Positions 1-8,497 of a stretch of 64,000 nucleotides of DNA are shown here, in pieces. Each line of letters opens with the position of its first letter. Positions within the stretch are counted from its first letter, which is position 1. Source of the stretch: Bacillota bacterium (GTDB lineage Bacteria; Bacillota; Clostridia; Christensenellales; Aristaeellaceae). The position numbers and the translations under genes are program-made. The notes under the pieces are model-generated. The model had not been told where the DNA came from, made no database searches, and worked only from the letters and a program-made list of their open reading frames with translations. The DNA lies in assembly GCA_023411375.1 (NCBI GenBank), contig JAEYOW010000044.1, forward strand, positions 248,001 to 312,000, given 5' to 3'.

Positions 1-582
1 GCCACGTTGCTGTCCACGGCCATCGGCGTTGTTCTGGGCTCGCTGGTGGGTTACTTCGGCGGATGGGTCGATACGGCCGTTATGCGTCTTTTGGATATTT
101 TGCAAGCCATTCCGGGCATGCTGCTGTCCATCGCGATATCGGCGGCGCTGGGCTCGGGTTTCGGCAATACGATCATCGCCCTTTCCATCGGCGGCGTGCC
201 CATGACCGTGCGCCTGCTGCGCGGCTCCATCCTGACCGTGCGCAAACAGGAATACATTGAGGCCGCTGAAAAAATCAATTGCAGCAGACTGCGCATTATC
301 ACCTCCCATATTCTTCCCAACTCGATCGCGCCGCTGATCGTTTCGGTTACCATGGGCATTGGCAACACCATCCTGGCGGCGGCCGGGCTAAGCTACATAG
401 GGCTGGGCGTACAGCCGCCCACGCCGGAATGGGGCGCCATGCTTTCCGCCGGCAAGTCGGTCATCACGCGCTATCCGCACCTGTGCGTATTTCCCGGCCT
501 GTGCATTATGGTGGTGGTGCTGTGCTTTAACATGCTGGGCGACGGGCTGAGAGACGCCATGGACCCGAAGCTTAAGAATTGA
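1..582 (+). CDS. Peptide ABC transporter permease, OppC/DppC type (5' truncated by window edge)
   Basis: This is the C-terminal part (about 193 residues) of an inner-membrane permease that imports di- or oligopeptides with a partner permease and two ATPases. The reading frame is open to the left window edge, so the true start lies outside. Visible hallmarks are the EAA loop region (EYIEAAEKINCSRLRIITSHILPN), which contacts the ATPase, and the family signature GLGVQPPTPEWGAML followed by a last membrane segment. The two ATPase genes follow directly, the first only 14 bases downstream, as in standard opp/dpp operons. Whether the substrate is a peptide, nickel or another small solute cannot be told from this fragment. 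Confidence 0.93.
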   Translation, partial: ATLLSTAIGVVLGSLVGYFGGWVDTAVMRLLDILQAIPGMLLSIAISAALGSGFGNTIIALSIGGVPMTVRLLRGSILTVRKQEYIEAAEKINCSRLRIITSHILPNSIAPLIVSVTMGIGNTILAAAGLSYIGLGVQPPTPEWGAMLSAGKSVITRYPHLCVFPGLCIMVVVLCFNMLGDGLRDAMDPKLKN

Positions 583-596
583 GGAGGTAAAAAACC

Positions 597-1589
597 ATGG
601 ACGCGGCAAACAGAAAACCCTTTCTTTCCGTCCGTCACCTGACTGTGGAATATACCTCCGAGGGCGAGGTTATCCATGCGGTCAACGACGTTTCTTTCGA
701 TTTGGAAAAGGGCAAAACCATCGGTCTGGTGGGCGAGACCGGCGCGGGCAAGACCTCCATCGCAAAGGCGATCCTTCGCATTTTGCCCGAGCCGCCCGCG
801 AGGGTTTGCGGGGGCGAGATCATCTTTGAGGGAAGAAACCTGCTGACGCTGGGCAAAGAAGAAATGCGCAAGGTGCGCGGCAAGGCGATCTCCATGATCT
901 TTCAGGATCCGATGACGGCGCTAAACCCCATTATGCGCATCGGCGAGCAGATTTCCGAGGTTGTTGAGCTGCATGAGCGCTGCGGCAAGGCGGACGCCGT
1001 CAGAAAAGCCAAGGAGATGTTGGAGATGGTCGGCATCCCCGGCGACCGCTACTATGAATATCCCCATCAGTTTTCAGGCGGCATGAAGCAGCGCGTGGTG
1101 ATTGCCATGGCGCTGGCGTGCAATCCCGACCTGCTGCTGGCGGACGAGCCCACCACCGCCCTGGATGTAACCATTCAGGCGCAGGTGCTGGACATGATCA
1201 ACGAACTGAAGGAGAAATTCAATACCTCCATGATTATGATCACGCACGATTTAGGCGTGGTGGCGGAGGTTTGCGACTGCGTAGCGGTGATATATGCGGG
1301 TGAGGTAATGGAATACGGCACGAAGGAACAGATTTTTGACAATCCCCTGTATCCCTACACCAAGGGCCTGTTTGGTTCTCTGCCGGATTTGAACGCGGAT
1401 GTGGCCCGCCTTTCACCGATCGACGGCCTACCTCCCAACCCAGCTGATCTGCCCGCGGGCTGCGCGTTTCATCCCCGCTGCCCGCACGCCACGGAGGAGT
1501 GCCGGGGCGCGCATATCCCGCTGACGGACGCGGGCGGCGGCCACCTGTGCCGCTGCCGCCGCCTCGCGGAAATCGCAAAGGAGGGTTGA
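597..1589 (+). CDS. Peptide ABC transporter ATP-binding protein, OppD/DppD type
   Basis: Cytoplasmic ATPase subunit of a peptide-type importer; 330 residues, normal for OppD/DppD. Walker A GETGAGKT lies at about residues 46-53, the ABC signature FSGGMKQR at about 159, Walker B LLLADEP at about 179, and a switch histidine in MITHDLG. The C-terminus carries the cysteine-containing tail of the oligopeptide ATPase family (CAFHPRCPHATEEC, about 288-301), which in relatives can hold an iron-sulfur cluster. The start ATG has a strong GAGGAGG ribosome site. It is followed after 3 bases by the second ATPase gene, so both are almost certainly co-translated. Confidence 0.95.
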   Translation: MDAANRKPFLSVRHLTVEYTSEGEVIHAVNDVSFDLEKGKTIGLVGETGAGKTSIAKAILRILPEPPARVCGGEIIFEGRNLLTLGKEEMRKVRGKAISMIFQDPMTALNPIMRIGEQISEVVELHERCGKADAVRKAKEMLEMVGIPGDRYYEYPHQFSGGMKQRVVIAMALACNPDLLLADEPTTALDVTIQAQVLDMINELKEKFNTSMIMITHDLGVVAEVCDCVAVIYAGEVMEYGTKEQIFDNPLYPYTKGLFGSLPDLNADVARLSPIDGLPPNPADLPAGCAFHPRCPHATEECRGAHIPLTDAGGGHLCRCRRLAEIAKEG

Positions 1590-1592
1590 GAT

Positions 1593-2555
1593 GTGGAAAA
1601 GCCGATGATTGAGGTTCGAAACCTCAAAAAGTATTTTGAAACGCCAAGGGGCATGCTCCACGCGGTGGACGGCGTTACCTTCTCCATCCAGAGGGGCAAA
1701 ACCATGGGCGTAGTGGGCGAAAGCGGCTGCGGCAAGTCCACGCTTGGCCGTACCATCATTCATCTTTTGGAAAGCACGGACGGCCAGATTTTTCTCAACG
1801 GCGAGGATATCACGCGCGTGAGCAAGCGAAAGATGCATGAAATCAACGAAAAGACTCAGATTGTGTTCCAGGACCCGTACTCGTCGCTCAATCCCCGGCA
1901 GACGGTGGAGGAGGTCATCAAGGAGCCGCTCAAGCTCTCAGGCCGTTACAGGAGCAAGGACGCCCTGGGGGATAAAACCGCCGAACTGATGAAGCTGGTG
2001 GGAATCGACCACCGCCTGCGCCTGGCCTATCCCCATGAGCTGGACGGAGGCCGCCGCCAGCGCGTCGGTATTGCCCGCGCCCTTGCCCTAAGCCCGGATT
2101 TCATCGTCTGTGACGAACCCGTGTCCGCTCTGGATGTATCCATTCAGGCGCAGGTGCTCAACCTCCTTCAGGACCTTCAGGAGCGGCAGGGGCTTACTTA
2201 TATGTTCGTCACGCATGATTTATCGGTGGTACGCCATATCTCCGACGACATCTGCGTCATGTATCTGGGGCAGCTTGTGGAAACATCCCCGTCCAAGGAG
2301 CTGTTCGTTTCGCCGCTGCATCCCTATACCAAGGCGCTGCTGTCGGCGATTCCCTCCACGGATATCCATCATAAGCGGGAGCGTATCCGCCTTAAGGGCG
2401 AAATCTCCTCGCCCATCGATCCCAAGCCGGGATGTCGCTTTGCCGCCCGCTGCCCCTATGCCTGTGAAAAATGCCACGAGCCGCAGCGGTTGGACGAACT
2501 GGCGCCAAACCATTTTGTGGCCTGCTGCCGGGCCGGGGAGTTGAACCGCCTGTGA
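1593..2555 (+). CDS. Peptide ABC transporter ATP-binding protein, OppF/DppF type
   Basis: Second ATPase of the peptide importer, 320 residues. The start is a GTG (1593) with AAAGGAGGG 8 bases upstream; the ATG at 1591 is in another frame. Walker A GESGCGKST is at about residues 42-50, Walker B FIVCDEP at about 170, the H-loop in FVTHDLS, and a C-terminal cysteine motif CRFAARCPYACEKC at about 280. The ABC signature reads LDGGRRQRVG instead of the usual LSGGQRQR: serine and glutamine are both replaced. I recall this variant from other Firmicute OppF-like proteins, so it is probably a subfamily trait, with the OppD partner supplying a canonical site. Confidence 0.94.
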   Translation: MEKPMIEVRNLKKYFETPRGMLHAVDGVTFSIQRGKTMGVVGESGCGKSTLGRTIIHLLESTDGQIFLNGEDITRVSKRKMHEINEKTQIVFQDPYSSLNPRQTVEEVIKEPLKLSGRYRSKDALGDKTAELMKLVGIDHRLRLAYPHELDGGRRQRVGIARALALSPDFIVCDEPVSALDVSIQAQVLNLLQDLQERQGLTYMFVTHDLSVVRHISDDICVMYLGQLVETSPSKELFVSPLHPYTKALLSAIPSTDIHHKRERIRLKGEISSPIDPKPGCRFAARCPYACEKCHEPQRLDELAPNHFVACCRAGELNRL

Positions 2556-2572
2556 CGAGTGAGGAGCGCGAT

Positions 2573-3790
2573 ATGACTAAACCGCAGATCGTTGAGATTA
2601 CCGCCGTGTCCACCGGCTATTCCTTCGGGCAGAAGCTGGTATCCGTCGCTATTGAATACAGCGACGCCGTGATCGGCGACAGGCTCCGCCTGGAGGATTT
2701 CGTGGTGGAGGGATTCCCCATCATCGGCGTGTGCGCCTCCGACAGCGTCCGCGGCGAAATCGCCAGAACGGGACGCTTTGTACAGCTGCTGCTTGATCCA
2801 TCCAACCCGGCTACGGCGCTTTGCAAGCATGTGGGGCAGGGGCCGCACGGCCGCATGGAGATCGTGGCGCCCCCGATCCGGGTATCGCAGCTTGCGCCGG
2901 TGCAAACGGCCGGCGGCCGCGAGGCGGAGCCCAGCTACGATATGCCGGCCGCCAAGCAGGATCGTGGAATGGTGGAGCGCTTCCTGACCGCGTCCTTTAC
3001 CACCCGCGAAGGGAAACGGCTGGACTATAACTTCTACGCGCCGGAACGGATTATCCGTGGACAGAAATATCCGGTGGTGCTGTTCATGCATGACGCCGGC
3101 TCCTGCTCGCCAAGCGTAGAAGCGCCTCTGATGCAAGGAACCGGCGCGACCGTATGGGCGTTGGAATCCGATTATGGACGCAGACCGTGCTTTGTCGTAG
3201 CGCCGCATTATCCCACGGTATGCGCAAACGATAATTTTGAGGTCACATGGGAGGCGGACGCAACGGTTGAACTGCTGGAATCGCTTTGCGAGCAGTATGC
3301 CGTCGACCGCAGGCGTATCTATGCCACAGGCCAGTCCATGGGCTGCATGATGATTTGCGAGCTGCTGCTGCGCAACCCGCATTTCTTCGCCGGGTGTCTG
3401 CTGGTGGCCGGGCAATGGGACCCAAAGCGCATGGCGGCGGCCAGGGAGGAAAACCTTTGGGCCGTGGTATCCAGCGGCGATCGCAAAGCCTATCCCATCA
3501 TGGGAGAGTGCATGCGGGCCATGCGGGATGCTGGCGGAAAGCTGAGCATCGCGCATCTGGACGCCCGGGCCGACGCGGCTTGGCTGGACGCTTCCATCCG
3601 CAGCCAGAAAAGCGGCAACTGCAACTTGAACTTCACCTGGTTTGAGGGGCGCAGCGTGATTCCCGACGGCATGGAGGAAACTCCCGGCATGCATCATGTA
3701 TGTACCTGGGGCAAGGCTTACGACATCAAGGCGCTGCGCGAATGGCTGTTTGAGCAGCGGCTGCATGAGGGGAAATATGCCAATGATTGA
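2573..3790 (+). CDS. Alpha/beta-hydrolase, PHB depolymerase/feruloyl esterase-like
   Basis: Predicted ester or amide hydrolase of 405 residues. The ATG at 2573 (MTKPQIVEI) is preferred because GAGGAGCG precedes it; a longer frame would overlap the previous gene. Residues 1-120 look like an N-terminal beta domain, followed by the hydrolase fold: a strand with VVLFMHDAG, a nucleophile elbow GQSMG (serine near residue 254) and a probable catalytic histidine in GMHHVCTW near 373. This layout matches esterases of the polyhydroxybutyrate depolymerase/CE1 type. No signal peptide is seen, so it likely acts in the cytoplasm on material imported by the upstream transporter. The substrate is unknown. 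Confidence 0.82.
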   Translation: MTKPQIVEITAVSTGYSFGQKLVSVAIEYSDAVIGDRLRLEDFVVEGFPIIGVCASDSVRGEIARTGRFVQLLLDPSNPATALCKHVGQGPHGRMEIVAPPIRVSQLAPVQTAGGREAEPSYDMPAAKQDRGMVERFLTASFTTREGKRLDYNFYAPERIIRGQKYPVVLFMHDAGSCSPSVEAPLMQGTGATVWALESDYGRRPCFVVAPHYPTVCANDNFEVTWEADATVELLESLCEQYAVDRRRIYATGQSMGCMMICELLLRNPHFFAGCLLVAGQWDPKRMAAAREENLWAVVSSGDRKAYPIMGECMRAMRDAGGKLSIAHLDARADAAWLDASIRSQKSGNCNLNFTWFEGRSVIPDGMEETPGMHHVCTWGKAYDIKALREWLFEQRLHEGKYAND

Positions 3791-4670
3791 TTTTTCCTGC
3801 AAGAAGGATATTCTGCTGGAGGATGAGGACGGCCTCTTAACGCCCATGAGCGAGCCCTACTTTCGCAATTGGCTGATCGCGCCCGGCACATGGCGGGTGC
3901 TTAGCGACGGCGATTACTCCTATCTGCTGGAGGGCGACGGGGAAGCGCTGCTGATCGATACCGGCTATGGGGCGGGCGATATCCGCGAATACTGCCAGTC
4001 GCTGACGGAGCGGCCCCTGCGGTGCGTTGCCAATACCCACGACCATTTTGACCATACGGCCAACAACAGCTACTTCGAGCTGGCGTATCTGTCGGCGGCG
4101 ACCGAACCGCTGGCCACCAGACCGTTTCCCAGTTTCGAGGGCGTTGCTTTTCCGAAAATCAAGCGGGTACATATTGTAACGGATGGCGATGTGATTCCGC
4201 TGAAAGGGCGGGAACTTCCGGTTTTTGAAATTCCCGATCACGCGGCGGGCAGCCTGGCTTTTTTGGACAAAAAGACGCGTATTCTCTTTTCCGGGGATGA
4301 GTTTATGGCGCATGGAAAGCAACTGAACGGCTCGGTGGAGCACTGGCTGAGAATGCTTGAAAAGCTGGCGCCATATCGCGATCAATTTGACTGCATGTAC
4401 TCCGGCGGCGGCAGGCTGGACGCCGCGCTGTTTGACCGGCAGCTGGCGTGCGTCCGCTACATTTTAGAAGGCCATGAGGGAGAGCCGGCCAGTCCGCAGC
4501 GCTTTCCAGACTTCGAGCGTATGGACGAACAGGGCAGGCGCGTGTGGAAACGCAGGCTTCCGCATCCCGGCGACGGGCCCAAGGATTTGAATGCGGACAT
4601 TGAATACAAACGGACCATGCGCTACGGCGGCGCGAGCGTTACTTATGATATCCGCCGCGTGCATGATTGA
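3783..4670 (+). CDS. Metallo-beta-lactamase-fold hydrolase
   Basis: A 295-residue zinc hydrolase of the metallo-beta-lactamase superfamily. The metal motif HDHFDH is at about residues 86-91, a further histidine sits in PDHAAGSL near 152, and an aspartate in SGDEF near 170. The start at 3783 (MIDFSCKKD) has GAGGGGA nine bases upstream; an in-frame ATG at 3777 is possible but too close to that site. The gene overlaps the end of the esterase gene by 8 bases, so it belongs to the same transcription unit. Reaction and substrate cannot be assigned; glyoxalase II-like and lactonase-like activities are both seen in this superfamily. Confidence 0.85.
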   Translation: MIDFSCKKDILLEDEDGLLTPMSEPYFRNWLIAPGTWRVLSDGDYSYLLEGDGEALLIDTGYGAGDIREYCQSLTERPLRCVANTHDHFDHTANNSYFELAYLSAATEPLATRPFPSFEGVAFPKIKRVHIVTDGDVIPLKGRELPVFEIPDHAAGSLAFLDKKTRILFSGDEFMAHGKQLNGSVEHWLRMLEKLAPYRDQFDCMYSGGGRLDAALFDRQLACVRYILEGHEGEPASPQRFPDFERMDEQGRRVWKRRLPHPGDGPKDLNADIEYKRTMRYGGASVTYDIRRVHD

Positions 4671-4687
4671 ACGGAGGCACGGCGCTG

Positions 4688-5233
4688 ATGAGAAGAGGGT
4701 TCTTCCGGCGGTATTTTGAGGATTATACCGAGGAACGGCTTCCCGGCGGGGACGGAAGGCTGCGGACAAAGCGCGCCTATCGCGGATTTTTTTACGCGCC
4801 GGAACTTTCCCAGATCCGGCGGGCGATGCGCGCCGTAGGATACAGCCTGAGCTATCTTGCCGCGCTCGCAGGGTTTGTCTGGGTGGGTACGCTGCGGGCG
4901 GCATGCAATGCCGCATGGTATGTCGCGCCGGCTATGGGCATATCGCTCGCAAGCGCGGCGGTTCTGGCGATCCCATTGTTCGGGTGCGCGTTTGGCGCGA
5001 AACGGCAGACGGTTTACCAGTACCGAAGCGGGAGCATAAGCTGTATCCGCTGGAGCCTTATCACCGCCGGGGGAATGGGCCTTACGGCGCTGCTTGCGCT
5101 TGTGGCGTGCGCGTTGGCGGGGGAGTCCGTTTTGCCCACCGGAGGCTATCTGCTTGCCGCGTGCGCTATGGCGCTGCCCGGATGGGCGGAGCGGAAAGTT
5201 GCCTATGCCCGGGAGCACAACCCGGAGGCCTGA
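4688..5233 (+). CDS. Small polytopic membrane protein of unknown function
   Basis: A 181-residue protein with a basic N-terminus (RRGFFRRYF) and about four hydrophobic segments, near residues 55-75, 80-105, 125-150 and 155-172. I do not recognise a family. The ATG at 4688 follows an upstream GGAGG by about 11 bases; a TTG at 4667 in frame is less likely. It begins 17 bases after the hydrolase gene and sits inside the same run of plus-strand genes, suggesting co-expression with the esterase and hydrolases. Confidence 0.65.
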   Translation: MRRGFFRRYFEDYTEERLPGGDGRLRTKRAYRGFFYAPELSQIRRAMRAVGYSLSYLAALAGFVWVGTLRAACNAAWYVAPAMGISLASAAVLAIPLFGCAFGAKRQTVYQYRSGSISCIRWSLITAGGMGLTALLALVACALAGESVLPTGGYLLAACAMALPGWAERKVAYAREHNPEA

Positions 5234-5266
5234 GCCCTCCGATACTATTGCCAAGGAGTGGACGTC

Positions 5267-6301
5267 ATGATTATCGACGCGAATGTATACTGGTTTCCGG
5301 AGGCGATTTTCAGGGATGAGGCGCTCATGGAGCGTTTTATGGCGGATGTGCCCCAGGGCTATGGAACAAAGGTTTTTATGAGGGAGACGGATGGGCGCAG
5401 GCGGATCGTGGTGGAACGCCCCGCGGGCTGCCCGGGCGTGGATTATATGGAGGGCGACTATGTGCTGGAAAAGCAGATGGACACGCTTCGCGCCGCCGGT
5501 ATCGGCCGTGCGGTACTGAAGGTACCCTGCTGCCACGAGTGGCTCGGGTTGGAGATGTGCCGCTATTTCAACGACGGCATGGCGGACTATGTCAGGCGTG
5601 GCGGCGGGATGTTCACAGCCCTTGCGGTGGTTCCGCCGTGGGGTTCTGCGGCAAGCCTGAAAGAGCTCAGGCGATGCCACGACGAGCTGGGGATGCGCGG
5701 CGTACAGCTATGCGCGCACTATGGCGGGCTTTATCTGGATGACGGAGCCTTTGCACCCCTGTTTGAAAAGCTCAATGAGATGGGCATGACCGCCTATGTG
5801 CACCACACGCCCGTACCGGTGCAATTTGATTGCCTGACGGACTACAATAACCTTCGCCGTTCTTACGGGCGCTGTAACGATCAGTCCATCGCCGTGATGC
5901 GGGAGCTGTTCAGCGGCATGTTTGCCCGTTACCCAAGGGTGCGCATGGTTCATTCCATGCTGGGAGGCGGATTCTTTGCCTACAGCAACCTGCTGACGCC
6001 CGGCCGCCCCAAAGCCGCCGACGCCGCCGGCCGCTTCACGGATACCGACGCCGCGATGAGGCGCGCGCTGTCTGAAAATCTCTTCTTTGAAATGTCCCAT
6101 GCGCAGCCCTGGGGCAAGGCGCAGCTTGAGTGCGCCGTGGCGGCGCTTGGCGCGGACCACGTCGTATACGGCTCGTCCTATCCGGTTCGTGCGGAGTGGA
6201 TGACCGGCGGCGCCGATTTTGTGCGGCGGCTTGCCATCAGCGCGGCGGACAAGGAGAAAATCCTCTCCGGCAACGCGAAGGCGCTGTATGGTATTGAATA
6301 A
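5267..6301 (+). CDS. Amidohydrolase-related (Amidohydro_2-like) protein with altered metal site
   Basis: A 344-residue TIM-barrel protein resembling the ACMSD/amidohydrolase-2 family, whose members decarboxylate or hydrolyse small acids. AAGGAG lies 8 bases before the ATG at 5267. The barrel landmarks are present: MIIDANVYW at the N-terminus, AYVHHTPVP (about 178), VRMVHSMLGG and a C-terminal YGSSYP followed by KEKILSGNAKALYGI. Two usual metal ligands are missing: the first-strand HxH is replaced by NVY, and the aspartate of the GSDYP motif is serine (about 303). It may therefore bind no metal, or do so differently. It follows the membrane protein gene with a 33-base gap. Confidence 0.75.
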   Translation: MIIDANVYWFPEAIFRDEALMERFMADVPQGYGTKVFMRETDGRRRIVVERPAGCPGVDYMEGDYVLEKQMDTLRAAGIGRAVLKVPCCHEWLGLEMCRYFNDGMADYVRRGGGMFTALAVVPPWGSAASLKELRRCHDELGMRGVQLCAHYGGLYLDDGAFAPLFEKLNEMGMTAYVHHTPVPVQFDCLTDYNNLRRSYGRCNDQSIAVMRELFSGMFARYPRVRMVHSMLGGGFFAYSNLLTPGRPKAADAAGRFTDTDAAMRRALSENLFFEMSHAQPWGKAQLECAVAALGADHVVYGSSYPVRAEWMTGGADFVRRLAISAADKEKILSGNAKALYGIE

Positions 6302-6327
6302 GTTTGGCGGGATGAGGATGAAACGGA

Positions 6328-6810
6328 ATGCTTACTTACTTTAAAAATTATTGCGGCATGGTTATCAGCATTGTTATGTCGTTGATTCTTTCCTTCAGCA
6401 TGGCTTGCGTTGCGCTCTTTCGCAATGCGGCGGCAGGCTTTGCCATTGAGGCGCTGATTCGAAATTGGGGCACGGCGTTCCTTACGATTATGATTGTATC
6501 TCTGCTGTTTCCGGTCAAGGAATGGGGCGATCGCTTTGCGGGGGCGTGCGGGCTGAAGCCGGGCACGCTTCCCTTTGGGCTGGCGTCCAATCTTGTGCCG
6601 ACGTTGTTTTTCAACACGTTCATCACCATGGTGGTGGCAGGCGTGAACGTGCCCGGCGGATTTGTGTCTTCCCTGTATTGGACGGCTGTAGCGAATGATT
6701 TTCTGCCCATGTTCGCGGTCAGCTACCTACTTTCCCTCGGCGCTGAAAAAATCGGCCTGTCAGTGGCTAAAAAGGCCTGCGCGGGCGGGGCAGAGCAGCT
6801 GCACCTATGA
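6328..6810 (+). CDS. DUF2798-like four-helix membrane protein
   Basis: A 160-residue integral membrane protein with four hydrophobic segments (about residues 8-30, 45-65, 85-108 and 115-140). The pattern of two pairs of helices with motifs such as NWGTAFLTIMI and ANDFLPMFAVSY resembles small DUF2798-type membrane proteins; this is a resemblance, not a firm assignment. It closes the plus-strand run that starts with the peptide transporter, 26 bases after the amidohydrolase gene, and converges on the minus-strand gene that ends 20 bases away. Function unknown. Confidence 0.6.
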   Translation: MLTYFKNYCGMVISIVMSLILSFSMACVALFRNAAAGFAIEALIRNWGTAFLTIMIVSLLFPVKEWGDRFAGACGLKPGTLPFGLASNLVPTLFFNTFITMVVAGVNVPGGFVSSLYWTAVANDFLPMFAVSYLLSLGAEKIGLSVAKKACAGGAEQLHL

Positions 6811-6830
6811 TTTACGGGCGCGGTCCGAGC

Positions 6831-7748
6831 CTATTGCCGTGCGTCCTGGTCGATGCGGAGGATCGTTCGCGTGTCGCCCTCATCGTCCCCATAAGCGGCG
6901 CGCAGCATGGGCCAGTCCATAAGCAGCTCGTCCCTGTCCTCCCTTGTCCAGCTTTCATACGCGCCCCGCTCCCTTTCCAGCGCGGCCACATAGCCGGACA
7001 GCAGATCAACCCCATGGCGCACGGGAAAAACCCGTCCGGCGACGCGGGACGCAGGAAAGGCGACGGAATATTCCGGCGAGACGAGACGGCCGTTGGGGAA
7101 CAGCTCCACCAGCCAATATGCAGGGCGCTTGTCGCCGCCAGCCGCGCCGCGCGTTAAGCAGGCGGACAGGGTATAGCGCTCAAAATCGCTTGCCGCGAGG
7201 CCATAGCATGCCGTGAGCGTCCTTTGCGCAAGCGCCGCCGCATCCTGCTGCGAAAGCTCATCCGGTCCGGGCAGCGGATAAAGATCCCCGCTGTCCGCGC
7301 CCAGGGAAGCGTTCGCTCGGTTCAGCCAGGCGCGCTGCTCCTGGGACCAAAGCAGCCAGTCGCCCAGCTGGGATTGCGCAAGCCGCGTCAAAAAGTCATA
7401 TATGCGATCGTGATTGTTCTCTGCCAGAAGGCTTGAGCGCCAGTCGCCGCTAAAGGTAAGCCCGGCTCTTTCAGCCGCCAGGATGATCTGTTCGCGCTCC
7501 TCCCCACTCAGCGCGCTTTCGTCCGCGACGCCGCCCGGCATGGGCAACAGCTCCGTTTCCACAAAGGCGCGGAGGGCTTCGAACACCGCAGGGTCCGGCG
7601 TGGGCGCGGCGGTCGGCGCTGGCGTGGGCGCCAGCGTGGGAGAGGCGATTTCAATAAGGTTGGAGGACGGGGCGGTCGCCCCGGCAAGACCGGCTGCGGA
7701 GATGAGAAAAAAAGCAAAAATTGTGAAAAAAACGCGGTGCTTTCGCAT
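6831..7748 (-). CDS. Secreted protein with threonine/proline-rich linker, unknown function
   Basis: A 305-residue exported protein. The N-terminus (MRKHRVFFTIFAFFLISAAG) is a clear signal peptide and is preceded by AAAGGAGGG. Residues about 37-52 form a T/P/A-rich linker (PTLAPTPAPTAAPTPDP) typical of Firmicute cell-surface proteins. The rest is an acidic globular domain with no motif I can name; a stretch near 190-240 (SDFERYTLSACL, YWLVELFP, SPEYSVAFPAS) resembles peptidase-propeptide/PepSY-like folds only loosely. It is a monocistronic gene, convergent with the preceding operon. Confidence 0.6.
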   Translation of the reverse strand: MRKHRVFFTIFAFFLISAAGLAGATAPSSNLIEIASPTLAPTPAPTAAPTPDPAVFEALRAFVETELLPMPGGVADESALSGEEREQIILAAERAGLTFSGDWRSSLLAENNHDRIYDFLTRLAQSQLGDWLLWSQEQRAWLNRANASLGADSGDLYPLPGPDELSQQDAAALAQRTLTACYGLAASDFERYTLSACLTRGAAGGDKRPAYWLVELFPNGRLVSPEYSVAFPASRVAGRVFPVRHGVDLLSGYVAALERERGAYESWTREDRDELLMDWPMLRAAYGDDEGDTRTILRIDQDARQ

Positions 7749-7837
7749 AGATGGAAGCCCTCCTTTTTTATGTTGCTGTTCAATAAACGAATGAGGAGAG
7801 GAAAATGCTGCCAGGGCGTATGCTGATTTGAAAAAGA

Positions 7838-7874
7838 GGGCGGACGGTACCGCGACAAAGCGAACCGTCCGCCC
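7838..7874 (-). terminator. Rho-independent terminator, probably once serving the M56 gene
   Basis: A perfect 11-bp stem (GGGCGGACGGT at 7838-7848 with its complement at 7864-7874) and 15-base loop. On the minus strand it is followed by CTCTTTTT. The minus-strand gene whose 3' end still lies beside it is the copy of the M56 gene tail in the left direct repeat (7909-7931). It therefore looks like the original terminator of the M56 gene at 12696-14339, separated from it by the island. Confidence 0.75.
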
Positions 7875-7908
7875 AGGGGCATAGCGCGGGATTCTTTCTT
7901 CCCGCGCG

Positions 7909-7931
7909 CGTTTGTCAATCCATCACCGAAT
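7909..7931. repeat. Left 23-bp direct repeat of the AT-rich island (attachment-site-like)
   Basis: Identical to 12690-12712. It starts CGTTTGTCAATC and ends CACCGAAT. On the minus strand it encodes the last codons and stop of the M56 gene (S-V-M-D-stop), but here it is detached from that gene and stands 35 bases from the terminator at 7838-7874. That arrangement is what an insertion at the gene's 3' end with duplication of the target would leave. Confidence 0.8.
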
Positions 7932-8441
7932 TCTCGCAAAGAAAAATAGAAATCTGAATCGACAGGCTTACGCCGGTAATAACCGCTGTGATATTTTCTG
8001 ATAGCGCTGAATGTGTTCTCGTTCAACCCGTGCGCGGAAACGGTGTATATTTCGGCTGGCTTTTGCAGCGAGGGCATGCTGTAAGACGCAGTCAGGGACG
8101 GCGATTACAATGGCGGGGATGTCCTCATGGAGGGAATTGAGAACGAATAGCGCGAAAATCAAGTATAAAGTAGCCGGACCAGTAACGAATTGTCAATGAA
8201 TTTCTATTATTTGGATGATAGGATTTATTTATGACTGATGGTATCAAAAGGGATATGAAAAAACATGTCGAATTATTTCATTATGACGTTGAATAAATAT
8301 CGCAAACGGAAACTTTAGTACATTATACAATTATTCAACAAGGCAGCAATGTAGCACTCATCGAAAGGAAGGTCAAAAAAACGGTGACATTGAGAAGAAT
8401 AGTAGTTGGATCGTTGTTCCAGCACGAGATTCTAAACTTCG
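7932..8441. other. Left end of island, no intact gene; possible gene remnant
   Basis: About 500 bases between the left repeat and the promoter of the island operon. On the minus strand, 7968-8162 is open for 64 codons and ends in a plausible protein tail (ASRNIHRFRARVEREHIQ then RYQKISQRLLPA); I cannot name the family and treat it as a possible fragment reading outward. Two tiny plus-strand frames, 8231-8296 (21 codons, MTDGIKRDMKKHV) and 8384-8449, are too short to support. Base composition becomes strongly AT-rich from about 8160. Confidence 0.4.
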
Positions 8442-8470
8442 TTGTATAGCAAGTAGAGGCAGTTTATAAT
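8442..8470 (+). promoter_or_regulatory. Sigma-70-type promoter of the island operon
   Basis: TTGTAT at 8442-8447, a 17-base spacer and a perfect TATAAT at 8465-8470, ending 27 bases before the ATG at 8498. An AGGAG ribosome site lies at 8486-8490. Confidence 0.55.
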
Positions 8471-8497
8471 GGATAATTAATATACAGGAGAACGCAA

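Noticed and set aside
2456..3847. 463-codon minus-strand open frame
   Set aside because: It is antisense to the esterase gene, has no ribosome site, and its translation has a basic, low-complexity character typical of shadow frames in GC-rich DNA.
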